Positions 51,716 to 63,565 of a stretch of 64,000 bases of DNA are shown piece by piece; the first letter of the stretch is position 1, and each line of letters begins with the position of its first letter. The position numbers and the translations under genes are program-made. Origin of the DNA: Sphaerolaimus hirsutus (lineage: Eukaryota > Nematoda > Chromadorea > Monhysterida > Sphaerolaimidae); the NCBI GenBank assembly GCA_964036195.1, contig OZ038456.1, positions 13,082,001-13,146,000 of the forward strand. Reading direction: 5' to 3'. The notes under the pieces were generated by a model, which was not told where the DNA came from, did no database searches, and was given only the letters and a program-made list of their open reading frames with translations.

Positions 51716-51976
51716 CAGGAGAACCATATCCATTTTGCACTGGTCTAACAGGCGCTTTTGTATATTGGCTTGTCTGTCCATTGCCACTGTTCTGGCTATT
51801 ATATCCCCCAGCTCCAGTGGTTATTTGCCAGTTTGGTGGCTGCGATGGTCTTCCCTGTGGCTTGCTGTTGTCTGTGTTGAAGGAAGTGGAGGATTGGTAG
51901 TGATTGTGGTATGATTGTGGTTGTAGAGGCCTCTCAAAGAGGGCGCTAGTTGGTTTGTATGGCTGCTTTTGTCTGG
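51716..51976 (-). CDS. TSP1/PQ gene, exon 6: Ser/Gln/Asn-rich
   Basis: A phase 1-1 exon (87 codons) from CAAACTCAG to CCTG/GTGGAA. Contains QPYKPTSALFERPLQPQSY and a Gly/Asn/Gln-rich end finishing NGYGSPG. No known domain. Confidence 0.75.
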
Positions 51977-52405
51977 CTGAGTTTGATGTGGGTGGGTATG
52001 TAAATTATTCTTTGTTAAGAATGCAAGGTATGTATTGTAATGATTGCATGCCTTACATTTCACTGGATTGTGGACAGATTACAGTGTCATCACTGATGCA
52101 TGTCATAAACCTCCTTTGCTTTTGATGTAGCAAAAGCTGGGTTTTATAAATAAACACTTCCGCATGAATCATGATTCAAAAACGAAGGGATGAATTTGAC
52201 AGAAAATGGATTTTTTTCACCTGTCACACACCGCTATTTTTTTTCTCAAAGTGTTCGCTGCTACGAGCAAAACGTAAAATGAAGACAACTGAAGTCACTG
52301 CGTGATTGTAAGCATACCGATATTACTTAACTGAATATAAATGATTTTATTTGAAACATGGTATAATTTGAAACAAAGGTTGGTGAATAATAAACAGAAT
52401 CCCAC

Positions 52406-52654
52406 CCGGTGGTCCATAATGCGCAGTTTGGCTATCTGCCAGCTCCCTCTTAGCCACGCCACCAGTGTTTCCATAAGTCGATTGCGATCGCCCATGTGCT
52501 GGTGAATTTGAATATGGCGCTGGCGCCACAGTAGTTTGCGCCTGGCCATAGCTTTGAGCCTGTGTGTTTCTGCGTGCTGGGTTTGCATGATGTGCATCTG
52601 GTCTTATTGCTGGTGGGCCGTATGGATGCGTTGTGGGTGGCTGCTGGGTAGTGT
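52406..52654 (-). CDS. TSP1/PQ gene, exon 5: Pro/Gln-rich
   Basis: A phase 1-1 exon (83 codons) from AAATTTCAG to CCGG/GTGGGA. TTQQPPTTHPYGPPAIRP, then AQSYGQAQTTVAPAPY, ending AHYGPPG. GPPAI(R/K)P also occurs in exon 7. Confidence 0.77.
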
Positions 52655-52860
52655 CTGAAATTTTGTTTGATGGGGGTATTTTACGCCATCATTCACACCA
52701 GAAACATGTTGGGATGTGAGTGTTCCTTCACACGGTTGGCAATTTATACTGTTTGAAAAACTCGGGTCTGTATTATTCGGTTAATATTTTTCCACGGTTC
52801 GTGGAGCAGTTTTAAGTGATTTCAATGATCTTGCAATTGTTTTTCCAACAACTCAAAAGC

Positions 52861-53885
52861 AGGGTTGGCAACTTCTCAGAAAAAAATGGAATATTCAAGA
52901 ATAAAATAAAATAAAATGGAAAATTTAAGAAAAAAAAATTGTATAAAAATTCGAATTTTTCTAAATTTTTTTTGTAAAATTGTATAAAAATTTGTATTTT
53001 TGTAAAATTGTATAAAAATTCATATTTTTTGTAAAATTTTATCTCGTTGCTTGAGTTTCTACCTGTTCATGGATCTGGGAGCAGTCCCAAGTGTAAAGTG
53101 TCAAATGTCATGTAAAATGTCATGCAAAGTGTCAATTGTCATGACAAATGTAAGGTATAGTGTAAATTGTCATGACATGTAAAAAATAAAGTATCAATTG
53201 TCAAGCAAATTGTGTCCAAATCTTATGTTTTATTTCAAAATCTTATGTTTTGTTTCCAAATAATGTTGTTGTTGAATCCAAATCTTATGTGAACATTTGG
53301 ATACAAAACATAAGATTTGGATACAAAACATACTATGGATACAAAACACAAAATTTGGATACACAATTTACACTTTGCATGGCATTTGTCATGACAATTG
53401 CCACTTTGCTTGAAATTTGACATGACACTTGACATTTTGCATGACAATTGACACTTTACTTTACATTTGTCATGACAATTGACAAATTGCATTACATTTT
53501 ACAAATGTGCCCAGCACACTCCATTAGTCCTTCTACTGAAAATGCAAACCATTCTTAGCAATAATTGTAACTTTACACTTGCAGCTAGCTAACAATACAT
53601 ACTGCCTGCAACTTTTGAAAAGTAAGGGAAAAATTTGTCACAGGTTTTTCATGTATAGGTCTAATTATAACATTTTTTCTGGCCTTGCATGCATGATTCT
53701 GATTTTTTGTAAAATTTGTGTACAATTTTTGTAAAATTTTTGTAAAATGTGTCATTTTATTTTTTTAATGACTTTTGGGAATAAAATAAAATAAAATGAA
53801 ACAAGAATAAAATAAAAATAAAATAAAATTATTATACAATTTTTATACAATTTTACTAAAATGAATTTTTATAAAACCAACCCTG
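52861..53885. mobile_element. hAT-type element, AAATAA family, with 8-bp TSD and nested TGTCA repeat
   Basis: Left CAGGGTTGGCAACTT, right AAACCAACCCTG; CTCAAAAG duplicates exactly (52853-52860, 53886-53893). AATAAAATAAAAT arrays near both ends. The middle (about 53085-53520) is a different repeat made of AATGTCATG / CATGACAATT units. It lies in intron 4 of the minus-strand gene. Confidence 0.88.
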
Positions 53886-53935
53886 CTCAAAAGTCACAAT
53901 GAATAACCAAACAAATGGTTTCCCGCAAAACCCAC

Positions 53936-54202
53936 CCGGAGCCACAGTTTCCCCATACAACTGTTCAAAAGCAATCCTCCTATCCTCCTCATACAAATCG
54001 TCCACATCATACTCTTCGACGGGCCTCACCAATTGTTCAGGTAACTTTTGTTCACCGCCATTTTCCGGCCTTTTGTGACACATTCGTTCCTCCGTGGCGT
54101 GGCCGAAACACCTGAACCCCCTGACTGTGCTGCAACCCCTGGCCCTGGTTTGCATTTCGTTTATGCACACTGACCAGTGTGTCCAGCCCATCCATTGGCT
54201 GT
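53936..54202 (-). CDS. TSP1/PQ gene, exon 4: thrombospondin type 1 module and acidic linker
   Basis: A phase 1-1 exon (89 codons) from ATTTCCAAG to CCGG/GTGGGT. SQWMGWTHWSVC, then TRARGC and ERMC form a thrombospondin type 1 module with the WS.C and R.R.C hallmarks. The acidic linker EEYDVDDLYEEDRRIAFEQL follows, ending TVAPG. Confidence 0.8.
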
Positions 54203-54695
54203 CTTGGAAATTGAAATTGGAATTTATACTTTTTTGTTAAAATGCAGCTTCTATGTAAATTTACATAGTCCTACATTTTAGGCGTCAAGTGCCAAAAGCC
54301 TATAACTCAAAAAACTAGAAAATAGAGTTAAGCATGGAGACAGCATCTAGAATCGGTTCCACACATTTTTGACCCATTTTCCAAATTTTCTATCAACGTC
54401 ACTGGACTTCTTCCTAGATGCTTTTTGTTCCTGTAAAAACGCACATCCAGGTGCAGCACAGTGCGCCCACATACTTGACATGCCCCCAGAGCAGTGGCGG
54501 AAAATTTGACACATCATAATCAATATTTGGAACTTAACATCAGTCAGCGAGCGAGTCTGACAAAGAATTGAAATGAACTGAAAAGCCGAAATTTCAAAAT
54601 TTCAAAATTTCTCGAAATCTCAACATTTTCTTCCACAAATCTACAACTTATTAATTCAGCGCAAAACGCACGCTGCTGTACTCGATGCATATTAC

Positions 54696-54880
54696 CGCCA
54701 CGGTACTCTCCACCCCCATCGCTGTCGACCCCCTTCGGTGCGGGCGTGTAGTAGCCGGCGAACTGTATCATGATGCCCGTGGCAGGCCTGGGGTCGAAGG
54801 GCTCGCCGAACACGCCGCCGGGCGGCATGTTGTCCGGGTAGCGCACTCGGTTCGAGATCATCGAGATGACGGGCTTGGGT
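54696..54880 (-). CDS. TSP1/PQ gene, exon 3: Pro/Gly-rich globular-looking segment
   Basis: A GC-rich exon from CCTCCCCGCAG to GGCG/GTAATA, phase 2 in and phase 1 out, as its neighbours need. PKPVISMISNRVRYPDNMPP, then GEPFDPRPATGIMIQFAGYY. The higher-complexity sequence suggests a folded part, but I know no matching family. Confidence 0.75.
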
Positions 54881-55070
54881 CTGCGGGGAGGGGAGGGGGG
54901 TTGGGTGGATTAACGGAAAATTATTGGAATTGGGATTGCCATTTTGAAATTTCATGATCGGGATCAGGATTGGTGCTGCAGGATTGTTGAATCGCAAAAA
55001 CCTATGGTTTCCGGTGTACTTTGAGAAATACCATGCACATCCGAAAAAAGGTAGCCAAAATTCCCAGTAA

Positions 55071-55305
55071 AGCTGCGATTACAGCTCGGCGGAAAAACAC
55101 AACGGAAAATTTCAATGTAAAATTGGTTACATGGGAGTGGATGATGATACAGGTCTCAAATTTTTCATGGAAAATTTATTTATTATCAATACCGTTATTG
55201 TAATCAAAATACAGTGTCAACGGTCACAGCTGGATCTAACTAAAAAGATGAGAAATGATGATTTTCCGTTGAAATTTTCCATCAAGCTGGAATCGCAGCT
55301 ACACT
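55071..55305. repeat. Short TIR element related to GCGATTACAGCT family
   Basis: AGCTGCGATTACAGCTCGG at the left opposes AGCTGGAATCGCAGCT at the right, in intron 2 of the minus-strand gene. Confidence 0.5.
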
Positions 55306-55320
55306 ACAAACCGAACCGAC

Positions 55321-55462
55321 CTCTGCGGCTGGATTGGAAGCGCATCGTTTTTATTTTCGCCAAGCCCATCCGGTCCGTTCTGAGCAGAATATTGTGCTGT
55401 GTTTTGCTGGTAACTTCCACCACTCCTTTCACTCCTGCCGGCATTGCTGTCGTAGCCTGTGG
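55321..55462 (-). CDS. TSP1/PQ gene, exon 2: Ser/Gln/Asn-rich
   Basis: From TTTCCCCCAG to CAGAG/GTCGGT, phase 1 in and phase 2 out, 142 nt. TGYDSNAGRSERSGGSYQQN then AQYSAQNGPDGLGENKND. Phases fit both neighbours exactly, which supports the model although the sequence is low in complexity. Confidence 0.7.
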
Positions 55463-55494
55463 CTGGGGGAAATTATTTTATACTGAAATTGTAC

Positions 55495-55750
55495 CTTATT
55501 TCCTCGAAATAGCCCCGGGTGCCAGTCCCAGAACCTGTAAAATGCCCTCTAAAATGTGAAATGTCATGCGAAGTGTCAAAAGTTATGTAAAACACGTTTG
55601 CCATTTCACCGGGCATTTTACCTGACTATTGACACTTTGCATGACATTTGACGATTTACAAGGCATTTTACAATTACAGGGTGTGGGGCTGCCCCCATGG
55701 GGTTGAAGGGGGCCAATTCTAAGAGCGGATAATTCAAGGAAATACGGCAC
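55495..55750. repeat. Decayed TA-type MITE containing TGTCA-type repeat
   Basis: CTTATTTCCTCGAAATAGCC and AATTCAAGGAAATACGGC are degraded CCGTATTTCC ends. Inside, AAATGTCATGCGAAGTGTCA units match 53085-53520 and 63762-64000. Confidence 0.5.
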
Positions 55751-55900
55751 TTTGCCCGATTCAATTTGCCGATAGGAAGATTTGCCAATAGGAATATTTG
55801 CCTATAGGAAAAGCGAAACGCATTCAGACGGCATTCAATTTCTGGGGGAAATGAATCGCGTGCCCCCCAAAATGCAACTCTGGTGAATAAAATCACGCAC

Positions 55901-56072
55901 CTGATGCTGGTGGTGCTAGGCCGGTATTTGGCACGTTTCCAACATTTGTAGATGGTCTGCCGGGATAAAACTGGGTTGCTAAAGTTGCCAGAGCTGTGCC
56001 AGCAATTATTAATGAAACAGCTGCACACGATTTTGAGCCAGTAGATAGCGTTTTGGTCAGTTTTGGGTGCAT
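55901..56072 (-). CDS. TSP1/PQ gene, exon 1: start codon and signal peptide
   Basis: ATG at 56072-56070 on the minus strand opens 57 codons plus one base, to donor TCAG/GTGCGT. After a short basic N-terminus a hydrophobic run (AAVSLIIAGTALATLA) forms a signal peptide or anchor, then Pro/Gly/Asn-rich GLAPPAS. With exons 2-11 every splice phase agrees. The product is therefore a secreted or membrane-tethered Pro/Gln-rich thrombospondin type 1 protein of about 990 residues if no exon was missed. Confidence 0.7.
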
Positions 56073-56605
56073 TGTTGATAGTTTTGTGGTATTACATGTG
56101 TTTTGTGGTATTGGTGTTTTTGCCGCGGCTGTGGGACAATTTCGGGAATGGGGTTGGCTTGCCAAATACTGTTGAATTATCAAGTTAAAATGTATCAAAT
56201 GGAAAAATTATAGTTTGAGTGATACAAATAAACGCAGCGGAACTTGCGAGAATAAAATTGGAAAAATGACTTTCGTTTATGTAAAATTTTTTATGAAACA
56301 GTGACAGGAAATGGAGAAAAAAAATTGTGCATGCAATACCGTATTTCTTCTAACAGAACGGCATACCTGCGATAGAACGGCACTTCCAATAGAACTGCAG
56401 CTTTTGGCACGTTTTTGCGTTCACGAAAACAATATAGGTACTGGCAGCCTTCAATTGAAGGGCAGGTCGAATTATGTTGAGAGTGTACCATAACACAAAA
56501 ATAACTTTAAAATATGGATGGCGAGGACCTTTAAAGCATCCAAATATATATATTAAAACATTAGTTAATCTTCATTAAAAAATGAGGCCCATTGAGGCTC
56601 ATAAG

Positions 56606-57542
56606 TAGTGATGTAAAAGCGCCATGGCGCTGGCGCTTGGCGCTAGCGCCAAAGCAAAAGCGCCATGGCGCTTTTGGCGCTTGGCGCCTTTTTGCTGTGG
56701 CGCTATTGGCGCTTGGCGCCGTGATCTAGAAAAGCGCCATGGCGCTTTTGGCGCTTGGCGCTATAATGCTGTGGCGCCATTGGCGCTTGGCGCTAGCAAT
56801 TTTAAAAGCGCCAAAAAAGCGCCACAGAAGCAATATCAATTTCTTCAGGACATCCATCAAAAATGTCTGTCAAATCAAATCACTGTCAGTTTTGACGATT
56901 TACTATACATTGAAAAAATTGTAAATACCCCCAGGGGTTAATTATTTCACCAGCAAAATTTGAGGGGGTAAATTCTAGGGTGACTTATCCAGGGGTTTAT
57001 TTTTATAGGTGTCTTATTTTTATTTTTATTTCGTTAGCGTTATCATGGAAGTTCATGCTCAATGCAAACGAATAATTAAATCATGTAACATGTGTATATG
57101 ATGTATACAGCATTTCTAGGAGTAGGAGGTATTTTGCTGGGTGGGGTGGGGGGGTCACTCAGATATTGCAGGGTTTCAAGGGGTGGGGGTTAATTCTAGG
57201 ATATATGGCATGTATTTTTGTGAAAATTTTTGATCAATCAGATGGATGATGCTAAATTTCCATATTTACAGAGTGTGCAGTTGGTAGATTTTACCATATT
57301 AGGTACATTTCACAATGTAGCAAGATTTTACATATTTTTTGGCGCTGGCGCTTTTGGCGCTTGGCGCTATGATCCTCTGGCGCCATTGGCGCTTGGCGCT
57401 TCAATCCAGAAAAGCGCCATGGCGCTCTTGGCGCTTGGCGCTAAAGTCGTGTGGCGCCATTGGCGCCTGGCGCCGCAGATCGAAAAGCGCCATGGCGCTT
57501 TTGGCGCTTGGCGCCAAAACCCTGGCGCTTTTCACATCACTA
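56606..57542. mobile_element. GCGCC hAT element, 937 bp, with 8-bp TSD (7/8)
   Basis: Ends TAGTGATGTAAAAGCGCC and GGCGCTTTTCACATCACTA. Flanks CTCATAAG (56598-56605) and CTCATGAG (57543-57550). GCGCCATGGCGC-type palindrome blocks occupy both ends (56617-56825, 57340-57530); the middle holds a decayed C/G-run MITE. Confidence 0.85.
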
Positions 57543-57550
57543 CTCATGAG

Positions 57551-59087
57551 GCTTTCATTAAAAAATGATGTTCAAACAAGAAATGTGCGAAAAAAATACA
57601 ACGGCACCTCCAACGGCAGGTAAAAAAGTTGATGAAAACAATAGAACGGCGCTCTACTATTAGAAAAAATCCTGTATGTGCAATTTTTTGAATATAAATA
57701 ACTTAAGACCGCAAAGTATGCGTCCAAAATTACTTATGCCTTAGTCGATCGCGCGGGCACTTACTTATGCACGGACATTCAGAAAAAATAACAACAATAT
57801 TTTAAAAAATGCGGAGTCGCGTGTATGCGATGAATGATTTTCCTGAATTTTTTTTGGGACTAATTTGATTTTATTAATGATGTGATCTTTGTTTCCTTCA
57901 AAAAATGCACAGCATGCAGTTGGCAGGCAGAGTATAACTTATTAGGAATCCCTAATAAAATATAACTGAAAATGACCTAAGCTGACGCATAAATAAACAA
58001 AAACCTGTCTGATTTTACGCATTCAAAACGCATGAACACACAAACTTTCAATTGAACAGAGATTTGAAAATTTCAACGAAAGTTAACCTCTGACCTGTGA
58101 ATATTTTGAAAGTGCGTTACAACATATCGACACTGTAATTTGTAGACAATTTGTGAAGATATAGACAATCCAGGCAATTTCGAAAGTTCAGTTTCGCATG
58201 GAATTTTGACCGCATCGGGCGCGGCGCGTGAAATTGCATGCAAACATGCAAATTTGGGAAAGGTCACTCACTTTTCGGAAAGAATGGATCAACATTTCAG
58301 AAAATTAATTAGGTAAGTAGAAGTGAAATTTCAAAACGTGTTTAGTAATTTACATGAAAAATAAATATTTGAAAAAAATATGCGACAATTTTTTTACAAA
58401 TAGAAGTCTGATAATTTTTGTATGTGTGATTCTTGTCAATGTTAATGTCGTTCTGTGACCTCCATCAAACAATAGTATTCTGATTAAATCCAATAAAATG
58501 ATAATAAGAGTTATTTGGGGTCAATGTTTATGGTGCAATTTTATTCTGCACCGTTGCACAATGTAAAGAACGGCTGCCCTTCATAAGATCAGTTTAGTTA
58601 ATTGATTTACATTTGCAAATTGATGTCTTTGAATTGTCACATGGAAGATTTATGTTAAAAAATAGAGTTAAGAGTAGAGTTAAGAGTAAAATGAAAAATA
58701 GAAATTTAAGAGTAAATTCAGTTAAGAGTCAGTCTGCTATGTTAGCTCAATAAAAATATAGCGTTTAAAAAGTAAATGAATCAAATGAAACACTAGTTTT
58801 ATGGCCGAAATTACTGAACAGTTGACGGATTCCGCATTCCAGTGAACTCAAAGCAGATTTATCAGGATCCAAAATCGTCCTGCGTCATGCAAAATGTCAA
58901 AATACAGTAATGAAATCTGTTCTTTTTCATTCTAATTAATATTTACATTACATAACACTTTGTTTTACAGTTTACAGGGCGCGGGACTGCTCTAAGCCAT
59001 CAAAAGCACTGACTGACAATAAGCATCCGTCAAACATCAGATTCATGAAAAGTGCCGACAACTGCGAGATATGTTATTTATATCACA
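57551..59087. other. Gene-free stretch
   Basis: AT-rich sequence without convincing exons, RNA genes or transposon ends. The only notable pattern is the short repeat of TTAAGAGTAAA/GAGTTAAGAG near 58665-58730. Confidence 0.35.
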
Positions 59088-59089
59088 TA

Positions 59090-59530
59090 CCGTATTTCCT
59101 CGAAATACCCCCCAGGGGTGATTGTTTCAGTGTGAGAATTTTGAGGGGGTTTAAACGAGGGGGAGGGTATTTCGAGGGGGGGCTTATTATTTCGCAAGAA
59201 TTTAATTTTAAATGCCAGTACTAAATTGTCATCTGTAACGTACACAGACGTGGAAAAATGCAACAATAACTGCTATATTAAGAGTCTATGGACTTGTATA
59301 AGTATGTAGATGGCATAAACACTGTCCTAACGTAACAATTCATTGTTTTTAACGTGTGTTTTGCATTGCCCGAACCCCGAATAACAAACCGCAGTTTTGT
59401 CATGTACGTTCTCTGTACACTCAATTTGGGGGGGGGGGTGTATTTCGAGGTGGGGGGGCCTATAAATTCATAGTGGCCATTTTGAGGGAGGGGGGTATTT
59501 CGAGGAGGGGGTTATTTCTAGGAAATACGG
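59090..59530. mobile_element. TA-flanked MITE, CCGTATTTCCTC family
   Basis: CCGTATTTCCTCGAAATACC at the left, CTAGGAAATACGG at the right, TA outside both (59088-59089, 59531-59532). It keeps CCTAACGT, the site where a TAA-flanked element entered the copy at 24819. Confidence 0.75.
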
Positions 59531-59532
59531 TA

Positions 59533-61756
59533 TCTACTATATCTATGATTTTGTATTTAGCACATCTGAGTAACTGAGCATTGAGAGAGTACCCCTATTA
59601 CAGAGTAATTTATAGTTTGAAGCGAATTATTAAGTAATTGCAAGATGAATAACAGATTTTTCAACTCACATTCTGCATCAGGAATCAAGAAAAGGTTTGA
59701 CAATATACTACAACAAAATTGTGCACAAAACACGTGTATGTTTAACACGTGTGAATTTGTAAATGTACACAGAAACAATTAACTATCACAATCGGATTGA
59801 ATTTGAATTGAAAACATTGTTACCGATAAAACAATCACTAGCGTTTGTAATTCATTTGTAATTCACAAATGTTTTTCAGTTTTTCCGATATTCCCGGTTA
59901 TGGTAGGTAGGAGGACACCACGAAAACGTGTGAAAAAGTAATTTTATGTCGGAAAATGGCTAATATAATTCGTAAATTTTCGAGTTGGTATGACACCTTG
60001 GGGAACGATACGCGGTTGACCAATTTAGTTTGTCAAACTTTTTTTATCAGGGAAACGGAAAGGTAAAGATTTTGCCTTCATGTAGACGGAAACGATAAAT
60101 CCGAGAACGGAAGGTTATAACTGTTGAAAACTTCAGCTGTTTTTTCCAGAAACTTCATTTCCGAACACTAGTTTATTCAGATGTATGTGTTTCATTTATC
60201 AGATTATCAATCAGAGAATACAATACATACCTATTTACCTATAAAATGTACCTAGGTTATGAATACAATACATACATAAAAGATGTACAGAATACACATG
60301 CCCTAAAATATTTGTGAGCACTTTTTTTCAAAATTAGTCACCACGTATTTTATTTATTTGTGTACGCATCGCAGGGAAAGTCTACCTTCAAAATTAAAAA
60401 AATTCTCATATGACGGAGTTATTGAAGTGTGGTTCAGTTATTAGGGATTATTGATTTAGAAAATTTTGATTTATTTTGAAGATGATTGATATTTCGACCT
60501 ACAATAACTTACAAATCTTGAATAATCCCCCTTGAAAGCGCTCTGTGCAAAAACTGTCTTTGGCATCTCCTTGAAAAAAAACCCACTGTCTTTGGGGGGG
60601 GGGGAGTTTGACGGAATTCAAACAATATTAATGAGATACAGTCACACAAACTACCTACCTACATTAAAGTTAGCCTACACTGGGAGTATGTTATTCTGCT
60701 TACCTAGTCATTGTTTGTATAATACCAGTACGTTCTTGACTTTAGATTTTATAATTGCAATCTTTTGCGAACTTCAAACAAATCCGATCATAAGAATATG
60801 AATAACATTTTCCGTCCGTGCAGATATCAGAAATCCCAACACAACACTGCGCGCACTAATTGTAAACGATGTGGAAAACAATAGGTACTTAATAATTTTC
60901 AACTTAATTTTTATTTTATTTTATTCATTTTTGAAATTTTTTCCATGCGGTCATATCATCTATTCATTATACTTATGAAATAAATTGAAATAATCGAAAT
61001 AATTGACAATTTATGCTCTGTTCATCGATGGTTGTCTTGAAAATGTCAAACAATGTGCATGATAAAAAACTTGATAATTTTTAACAAAATAATTTTTAAC
61101 AAAATAAGTTTTTGTCTCCAAAATTGCCATCGTTGCCGGTGATGAATTGTCCTCTGACATTTACACATGTTCTGCAGTCGGAAAATATTCACGCGAATGT
61201 TTTGTCTCGTCACTGCGCTGCAATTGTGAACTGACCTAATTTGAACTCGTTTAATTTCGTTTACATTTCGCACACTTTATTGTTTTTCTGCTTCCAGAAA
61301 CGCGGAGTGAGGAGGCAAAACAAAATGAATGAACGATGCTTCGATGAAATTGGCGGGTCTCCAATATTTATGTCAATTTTTTATTTGAAATCCTAGGCCG
61401 CATGAAGTTGGCGCTTGCGTTGTCGTCTGTCAACTGAAAATCACCGAAAAAATGCTTTTCGAGCCAACATTTTTAGATGCATGGGCGTACTCAAAAGCAG
61501 TAATTTTCATAAATTATATTGGTCAATTGTTGGTGATTCTGTGGGTTTCCAGCTTCAAAGCCACATCATTGTATGAATTTGAATAAAAAATTTGGTTGCC
61601 AAATTCGTGCCGTTAAAGCAAAATAACCTTAATTCTGACTGCTCGTTGTCGGACACATTTTGCTGCAAAACTCAAACGGAGTGACACCGATCGAAATTGC
61701 ATTACTCAATGACATTTGCATGGCATGGAATGAATGAACTTGGAGACAATCCTCTG
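59533..61756. other. Gene-free stretch
   Basis: No exon, RNA gene or clear mobile element recognised on either strand. Open frames here are AT-rich and unconvincing; a G run at 60594-60604 resembles MITE debris. Confidence 0.35.
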
Positions 61757-61977
61757 TAGTGTTGGGAACCCGACCGAACCTGATACCCGCACATTTTTTG
61801 GAACCGAAACTCAATAACCGAACCCGATTCTACTACCCGAACCCAAACCCGATGCCCGACAGTTTAACTTGAAAACCCAACCCGATACCCGACCTCAATA
61901 CCCGGACCCGAACACCAGACCCGCGAAATTTTTGGAACCGATACCGGAACCCGAGAATTTCGAAATTCCCAACCCTA
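61757..61977. mobile_element. hAT-like MITE with CCCGAACCCGAT repeats
   Basis: TAGTGTTGGGAACCCGACC at the left opposes GAAATTCCCAACCCTA at the right. The interior is degenerate ACCCGA tandem motif. Flanks ATCCTCTG and CTACACAG do not match, so the TSD is lost or an end is misplaced. Confidence 0.55.
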
Positions 61978-62009
61978 CTACACAGATGCTGTACGTCTGT
62001 GATATACTG

Positions 62010-62706
62010 TGGCCAGTGGAGCCTGTGCCTCTCCGAATGTATACCCACTCCGAATGTATACCCGCACCGCATGGAAGCATACCCGCTCCGAAGGTAAGCC
62101 CGGCCCGAAGGTAACTGATGCTACCTGCGGGCTGGGCTTTCCTTCGGAGCAGGTATACATTCGGACCGGGTATTCATTCGGGCCGGGTTGGAGATTAGCG
62201 GGCCGGTGTATTGATTTGTGAACGTGAGCACGACGGTCATTGATTCCCCCCCCGGCAGCTCACATAAATAAGAAGTGCCGACAATACACAATAAGAAGTG
62301 ATGGCTGGCTGGACAATGGCCGAGTAAACTGGGAAAAGGAGCTATGTTCAGATAAATTTTCAATTTTTGCATAGTGATAACAATCAAAAATAATCGATAC
62401 ACATTTTTCCTCCCAGATAGCCACATGAAACACCATTAACAATGCCCGATTTGTATTGTTATTTGCCCTTTGTGTTTGCCGCACCGCGCCGATGGGTGCA
62501 CACGCACCGCCAGTCGTGCCCCCCCGCTAATCTCCAACCCGGCCCGAATGAATACCCGGTCCGAATGTATACCCGCTCCGAAGGTAAGCCCGGCCCGCAG
62601 GTACCTTCGGGCCGGGCTTACCTTCGGAGCGGGTATGCTTCCATGCGGTGCGGGTATACATTCGGAGCGGGTATACATTCGGAATAGGCCTGGGTTTGGC
62701 CAGTGA
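62010..62706. repeat. Compound inverted repeat with CCGAATGTATACCCG units
   Basis: Two blocks (about 62025-62205 and 62520-62695) are inverted relative to each other, and each is itself palindromic, built on ACCCGCTCCGAAGGTAAGCC and its complement. The ~310-bp centre is unique. Confidence 0.65.
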
Positions 62707-63565
62707 CCGCATAGGTAATTACTTTACAATAAATTCTACTATATTTTATCTGAATGTAATGCCAACAACTGGATTTTTTCTGATCACATCATAATTGATC
62801 TCAGTGTGGTCGAATTTTGTGTACTTTTTCATGTAACTTTATTCATCGAAATACAGTAACATTCGTTGTGTACCGTACCGTTCAATCCAGTCAACCTACC
62901 GTAAAATGCCGAATGGAGCACCCTCAACCTCGAAAGCCAGCCAGTGTATTTCTACTAAACTGTACCCGATTGATTGTAAACTGTCATTACAGGATGCTCG
63001 ATTTAACTGTAGTTCTGCTTTTTAGATTTTGAAAGAGAACCTATGGAACAAACGATCAGCGCATAAGTATTTATGTACCTACTTCAGCTGAATTTGAGTA
63101 AACCTCATACTTTGGTTTTTGTCAACTGCATTTTGTGAACTTCAGATAGGTTAAATATACATGGTGGAACAGGAATTTTTTTATATAGTGTGCCCAAGTG
63201 CCAATTCGAAATGTATATTTTGTTCCGCCATTTTTGCCATCGAAAATAGTTCCGAAAATAGCTTCATCGTTTTTGAAAAATTACATGATTTTTGTTATCA
63301 AAACAGGTGAATGTTTGTCGCAAACGTCCTATTTCATATTTTTTCCTGAGCAGTTTGTTTTTATAATGGCTATAATCCAGCCAAATAATCAAATGATATC
63401 CACCACCCCACTGGCAAAGTCCCAGCCATTTCTCAGTTAGCACACACAAAAAGTCAATTTTCAGTTGACAAGTGAAAGTCTGTCAAACTCCAAACTAAAC
63501 CAATTATCGCCTGCAAAGTGAACTAACTTGTTCACACCATCGCAGAGCGAAAATCCACTAAAACC

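Noticed and set aside
55131..55559. 142-codon plus-strand frame with hydrophobic stretches
   Set aside because: It overlaps exon 2 of the minus-strand gene and a TIR repeat. No plus-strand splice or domain evidence supports it.
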